Source: Uliginosibacterium paludis
Lineage (GTDB): Bacteria; Pseudomonadota; Gammaproteobacteria; Burkholderiales; Rhodocyclaceae
Direction of reading: 5' to 3'
Assembly: GCF_039631355.1 (NCBI RefSeq)
Contig: NZ_JBDIVF010000001.1
Location: 124,001-188,000, forward strand
Length of the DNA: 64,000 nt
Positions 60,692 to 64,000 of the stretch are shown here, in pieces. Position numbers and translations under genes: made by a program. The notes beneath the pieces were generated by a model. It made no database searches. It had not been told where the DNA came from and was given only the letters and a program-made list of their open reading frames with translations. The stretch's first letter is position 1; each line of letters opens with the position of its first letter.

Positions 60692-62437
60692 TCAGGCCAT
60701 GCGTGCGCTGCGCTTGAGCAAAAGGCCGATGGCCAGCACGCCGAGTGCGCAGGCGAGGAAGGTGAGGCGGCCCCAGAGCGGGTTCGGGATCGCGATCATC
60801 AGCAGCATGCCCACGCCGGCGAGGGTCACGATGAAGCCCAGCTTGGCGCGCTGCTGCAGGTCGGATTCGGTCGGTGTGTCGTCCGTGATCACCGGCGTAT
60901 CCAGGTCCTTGAAGAAGGCGTCGGTCTCACGCTGGATCGGGCTGTCTTCATGCTTGTAGAAGAGCGTGGTGAGGCAGAAGAAGCCACCGGTCAGGACGAG
61001 GTGCGCGGCGATGTTGATGATCACCGAGAAGTCACCCGCTTCGCGCCGGGTGAGCGTGATGCCGAGCAGGTCGGCAAAGAGTTGCGGCTTGAGCCAGGTG
61101 ACCAGCATCCAGGACACGCACAGGCCGAAGATCACCGTGGCCCAGGGCGCCCACTTCGGTGTGCGGCGGATCAGCACGCCGAAGAACAGCGGCACCAGGA
61201 TCGGCGACTGCAGCAGCGTGGCCACCTGCATCATCAGGTCGAACAGCGAGAAGCCCTTGAGCGACTGGAAGAACTGCGCCATCAGGATCACCAGCAAGCC
61301 GTTGACGATGGTCACGCATTCGCCCACGCGCAGCAGTTCCTTGTCCGACACATCGCGGTGCTTGGCCAGCACCGGCTTGTAGAAACTGCGCACGAAGATG
61401 CCGGCGTTGCGGTTCAGTGCCGAGTCCATCGAGCTCATCGTGGCAGCAAAAAGGCCGGCCATCAGCAGACCCACCGTGCCCAGCGGCATGAAGGTTTCAG
61501 CAAACACGAGGTAGATCGCGTCCCCCGCCTTCGCGCCCAGCGCGGCCTTGTAGGTGCTGGCGGCGTCCGGCAGCAGCGAGGCGGCCGACCAGGGCGGCAC
61601 GAACCAGATGAAGGCGCCGACCAGCATCATGCCGAGCGCCATAATGGCCCCCTTGCGGGCGTGGCGCGAGTCCTTGGCGCACAGGAAGCGGTAGGACTCC
61701 TGCAGGTTGTTGATGCTCTGCATCTGCTTGACGACAAAGAACAGGAAAGTACCCACCACCAGCAGAGGGAAGCTCATGTTCTGCCCCATCACGAAGCCGC
61801 CGGGGAAGTTCGCCACCATGTTGTGCACGCCGCCCACCTTCACCAGGCCAACGATTGCGCAAGCCACCGAGAGCACGGCGACGATCACGGTCTGCACGAA
61901 GTCGGACGCGACCACGCCCCAGGCGCCGGAGAGCAATGAGATCAGCAGCACGATGATGCCGGTGGCCCAGATCGTGTGGCCGACGTCGATGTTGAACACC
62001 GAGCTGACGAAGATCGACAGGCTGTTGAGCCACACGCCGGCGTTGATCACCGACAGCGGCAGGATCGCCCAGGTGAAGAACTGCTCATTGGTGGGGCCGA
62101 AGCGGCGGCGCACGCCTTCGGTGGGCGTATCGACGCGCACCTGGCGCATGCGGGCCGAGAACCAGGCCCAGCTCACGATGTAGGCCACCACATTGCCAAT
62201 GAACACGGCAATCGCGGAGAGGCCGTCGCTGTAGGCCTTGCCGGCTGCACCGGTGAAGGTCCAGGCGGAAAACTGCGTCATGAAGGCCGAAGCCCCCACC
62301 ATCCACCACAGCATCTTGCCGCCGCCCCTGAAATAGTCGGACGCCGAATTGCTGGCCATCTTCCGGAACACCATTCCGATGGCGACCATGAAGGCGAAAT
62401 ACGCGAGTACGACGACTGCGTTGATATTGAGATCCAT
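60692..62437 (-). CDS. Sodium:solute symporter (SSS/SLC5 family)
   Basis: 581 aa from MDLNINAVVVLAYFAFMVAIG. It has thirteen or so membrane helices in a LeuT-type fold. The family region is seen in SDYFRGGGKMLWWMVGASAFMTQFSAWTFTGAAGKAY near residue 35-70, and the Na+ site is in LFAATMSSMDSALNRNAGIF (about 325). The substrate cannot be told; sugars, carboxylates and others are all transported by relatives. A longer in-frame extension upstream is unlikely. It is divergent from the ECF sigma factor gene. Confidence 0.9.
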   Translation of the reverse strand: MDLNINAVVVLAYFAFMVAIGMVFRKMASNSASDYFRGGGKMLWWMVGASAFMTQFSAWTFTGAAGKAYSDGLSAIAVFIGNVVAYIVSWAWFSARMRQVRVDTPTEGVRRRFGPTNEQFFTWAILPLSVINAGVWLNSLSIFVSSVFNIDVGHTIWATGIIVLLISLLSGAWGVVASDFVQTVIVAVLSVACAIVGLVKVGGVHNMVANFPGGFVMGQNMSFPLLVVGTFLFFVVKQMQSINNLQESYRFLCAKDSRHARKGAIMALGMMLVGAFIWFVPPWSAASLLPDAASTYKAALGAKAGDAIYLVFAETFMPLGTVGLLMAGLFAATMSSMDSALNRNAGIFVRSFYKPVLAKHRDVSDKELLRVGECVTIVNGLLVILMAQFFQSLKGFSLFDLMMQVATLLQSPILVPLFFGVLIRRTPKWAPWATVIFGLCVSWMLVTWLKPQLFADLLGITLTRREAGDFSVIINIAAHLVLTGGFFCLTTLFYKHEDSPIQRETDAFFKDLDTPVITDDTPTESDLQQRAKLGFIVTLAGVGMLLMIAIPNPLWGRLTFLACALGVLAIGLLLKRSARMA

Positions 62438-62893
62438 GGACAGACTCCGATCCACAAGCTGAAAAAGATTGAACGCAGCCCGGCATGGCCGGACCGACAG
62501 AAGACTGCTGCCTGGAACCGGCTGAAAAAGTGTGCCGGGCCCGGATATGCCGGAAAGCAAACGCGCTGCCGTACAGGTACTCGCGAAATTGCAATTGCCC
62601 GTTTCGTCCTGGGTTTCTTGGTCGGGCCGCGAACCGGCCCGGAAGGAAGGATCCATCACCCGGCAGAGGCGCAAAACCGCGCGCGCCACCGGTGCTGAAG
62701 GGCTTGTTTGATGAGGAAAATGCTACAGGAAAACACCTATCCCAAATTGTGTCAGATCCTGTCCTGGCGCCCGGAAAACGGGGACGACACACTCTGCAAC
62801 AATCCGGCATGCCCGGAGCGGCTTTTCGGGTAAGCGACAGCCCGCGCACCCGGCCGTGAGCCTGCAGGCGGACGGCACGTTTATACTCGTTGC
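62438..62893. other. 456-bp divergent intergenic region
   Basis: This gap separates the symporter and the ECF sigma gene. I see no ORF or RNA gene. It contains a 10-bp palindrome AATTGCAATT (62587-62596), a short AT-rich stretch near 62705-62755, and a TATACT box at 62882-62887 directly before the sigma gene. The symporter promoter is not recognisable. Confidence 0.4.
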
Positions 62894-63478
62894 ATGACGA
62901 ACGCAAACGCCCTCGCATCAAGGGAACTGGCCGAAATGCCGGATGAAGACCTGATGCTGCTGGTTGCCGGAGGCTTCATCGAAGCGCCGGCCACGGAGCT
63001 TTTCCGCCGCCATAACCGCGCGCTCTACAACTTCGTCGCCTGGCAATGCCAGGGCAATATCGCCGCGGCCGAAGACATCACCCAGCGCACCTGGGAAAAA
63101 CTCATGACGCGCTGCGGCGCCTATACGCCGCAGTCCGCCTTCCGCAGTTTCCTGTTCCAGATCGCACGCAACCTCTGGCTGGATCTCAACCGCTCCGCAG
63201 CCGAGAGCTTGCGCGAGACCCTGGACGAGACCCACGCCGAACTGCCGGCCGACGACCTCACGCCAGAAGCCGAGTTCGGCCTGAGCCAGAATCTCGACCG
63301 CGTGCATCAGGCGCTCATGGCGCTGCCATTCAGCCAGCGCGAAGTCGTGGTGCTGCGCTTTTTCAGCGACATGAGCCTGGAAGAAATCGCGCACACCGTC
63401 GGCACCGGTTTCGAAACCGTCAAGAGCCGGCTCCGCTATGCCTTCACCCGCCTGCGGCAAGAGCTGGAGGCGTCGTGA
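62894..63478 (+). CDS. ECF sigma factor (RpoE-like group)
   Basis: 194 aa. The sigma2 domain has ATELFRRHNRALYNFVAWQCQGN and AAEDITQRTWEKLMTR (the DIxQxTW pattern); sigma4 has LPFSQREVVVLRFFSDMSLEEIAHTVGTGFETVKSRLRYAF. It should direct RNA polymerase to a small regulon. A TATACT lies 6 nt before the ATG with no ribosome-binding site between, so a leaderless message or the in-frame ATG at 62936 (GGGA upstream) are options. The next gene overlaps it by 4 nt (GTGA), a typical sigma/anti-sigma pair. Confidence 0.92.
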   Translation: MTNANALASRELAEMPDEDLMLLVAGGFIEAPATELFRRHNRALYNFVAWQCQGNIAAAEDITQRTWEKLMTRCGAYTPQSAFRSFLFQIARNLWLDLNRSAAESLRETLDETHAELPADDLTPEAEFGLSQNLDRVHQALMALPFSQREVVVLRFFSDMSLEEIAHTVGTGFETVKSRLRYAFTRLRQELEAS

Positions 63479-64000
63479 CGGAAGATCTTTTCGACCGTTT
63501 TGTGGCGGGGCGCGACAGACTCTCGACACTGCTCGGACAGGTGCCGGCCTATCAGCCCTCGGCCCGCCAGGAGGCCGCGTTTTCTGCGGCGGCTCACACC
63601 GCGCAGCAGGAGCGCCCGCTGCAGCGCCCCGAATTCGAACCACCGGAGCGCCTCGCCGGCAATTTCCGCATGCGCGCCGCCCAACTCGAGCAGGAAAGCG
63701 CCGCGCAACGCCAACGCATCCTGAAAAAGATCGACGCCGGCACTCATCCCGACGAAATCCTGCGCAATCGCATGCATCCGGCCACCACGCGCTGGCTCCA
63801 CCTGCAGGCAACGAAGCTGCGCAGGCAGCGCAAAGCCCGCTGGCGCGAGCTTCGCCAGGCCTTTCTGAGCAACTTCAGGTGGCCCGAGCTCCGTCTGGCC
63901 GGTCTGGCCGCGGTGTGCGCCGCGCTCCTCACCCGCTGGGTGCTCTTGAGCATGCCTTCACCGATGGAAGTCGCCCTGCTCCAGGCCTTCCGTGACGAGA
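63475..64000 (+). CDS. Probable membrane anti-sigma factor, 5' part (cut by window edge)
   Basis: The frame starts GTG at 63475, overlapping the sigma stop (GTGA), and stays open to the window end (175 codons). It begins TEDLFDRFVAGRDRLSTLLG. A charged, Arg/Gln-rich cytoplasmic part (about 1-135) with HPDEILRNRMHPATTRWL leads to one hydrophobic helix (LRLAGLAAVCAALLTRWVLL, about 143-162). The layout suits an anti-sigma factor that holds the ECF sigma at the membrane. No zinc-finger HxxxCxxC motif is visible, and the family is not recognised. Confidence 0.6.
   Translation, partial: MTEDLFDRFVAGRDRLSTLLGQVPAYQPSARQEAAFSAAAHTAQQERPLQRPEFEPPERLAGNFRMRAAQLEQESAAQRQRILKKIDAGTHPDEILRNRMHPATTRWLHLQATKLRRQRKARWRELRQAFLSNFRWPELRLAGLAAVCAALLTRWVLLSMPSPMEVALLQAFRDE

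Noticed and set aside
62587..62596. The palindrome AATTGCAATT as an operator for the symporter
   Set aside because: It is a single short palindrome in a 456-bp gap with no second copy or matching regulator gene; chance cannot be excluded.

Overview
The window is a contiguous piece of a GC-rich bacterial chromosome. Its gene order is typical of Betaproteobacteria, and a Rhodocyclales-like or related order is my best guess. The main reasons are the thrS-infC-rpmI-rplT-pheS-pheT-ihfA block, the (purM)-hda-HAD-pcnB-folK-deoxynucleoside kinase-panB block, and an orn/M48 peptidase/rsgA neighbourhood. The organism looks Gram-negative: it has lipoproteins, a TonB-like protein, PBP5 and a YbbP-type permease. 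I see no insertion sequence, phage, integrase or CRISPR array, so this is mostly core chromosome with several small accessory cassettes.

Region by region. (1) 1-7101, minus strand: translation operon running tRNA-Val(GAC), thrS, infC (apparently started at AUA), rpmI, rplT, pheS, pheT, ihfA, with a strong sigma70 promoter before the tRNA and hairpin terminators after the tRNA and after rplT. (2) 7107-9889: oligoribonuclease, divergent from an M48 CAAX-type protease overlapping rsgA. (3) 10155-14724: signalling operon of a PAS histidine kinase, a CheY-like receiver, a REC-GGDEF-EAL protein and a cN-I-type 5'-nucleotidase. (4) 14857-22482: membrane operon RDD / SpoIIM-like / DUF4129 / DUF4350 / MoxR ATPase / DUF58, headed by a BPSS1780-like membrane protein. 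(5) 22532-25324: two tandem copies of a small lipoprotein plus secreted trypsin-like protease cassette. The second copy sits behind a perfect 10-bp inverted repeat that brackets a TATAAT box. (6) 25394-28651, minus: solute-binding protein, alpha/beta hydrolase, divergent PurM-like protein. (7) 28889-36372, plus: hda to panB, with an inserted RCK-type channel-like protein. (8) 36403-38895, minus: ankyrin protein and a J-domain/degenerate-nuclease fusion. (9) 39142-45630: pgi, a DUF4124-like protein, TPR-glycosyltransferase-like protein, DAHP synthase, polyphosphate:AMP phosphotransferase. (10) 45716-51245: copper handling (DUF2946, YcnI, PCuAC, CopZ-like, CopA, CueR). The divergent copZ-like and copA genes each carry a 19-bp-spacer MerR/CueR-type promoter. 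(11) 51278-59870: DUF2726 protein, CinA-like protein, EI24 protein, ABC permease, VanZ-like protein, PBP5, M20 amidohydrolase, TonB-like protein. (12) 60039-64000: GlsB/YeaQ-type protein with a decayed partial duplicate, an SSS symporter, and an ECF sigma factor overlapping the start of a probable membrane anti-sigma factor that is cut by the window end.

The candidates I find most worth attention are the duplicated lipoprotein/protease cassette with its bracketed promoter, the ankyrin / J-domain-PD-(D/E)XK pair, the paired CueR operators, the divergent PurM-like protein standing in the purM locus, the AUA start of infC, and the remnant of a glsB-like tandem duplication. Starts were chosen by ribosome-binding site, overlap and family N-termini. 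Function calls rest on motif reading only, without database searches.
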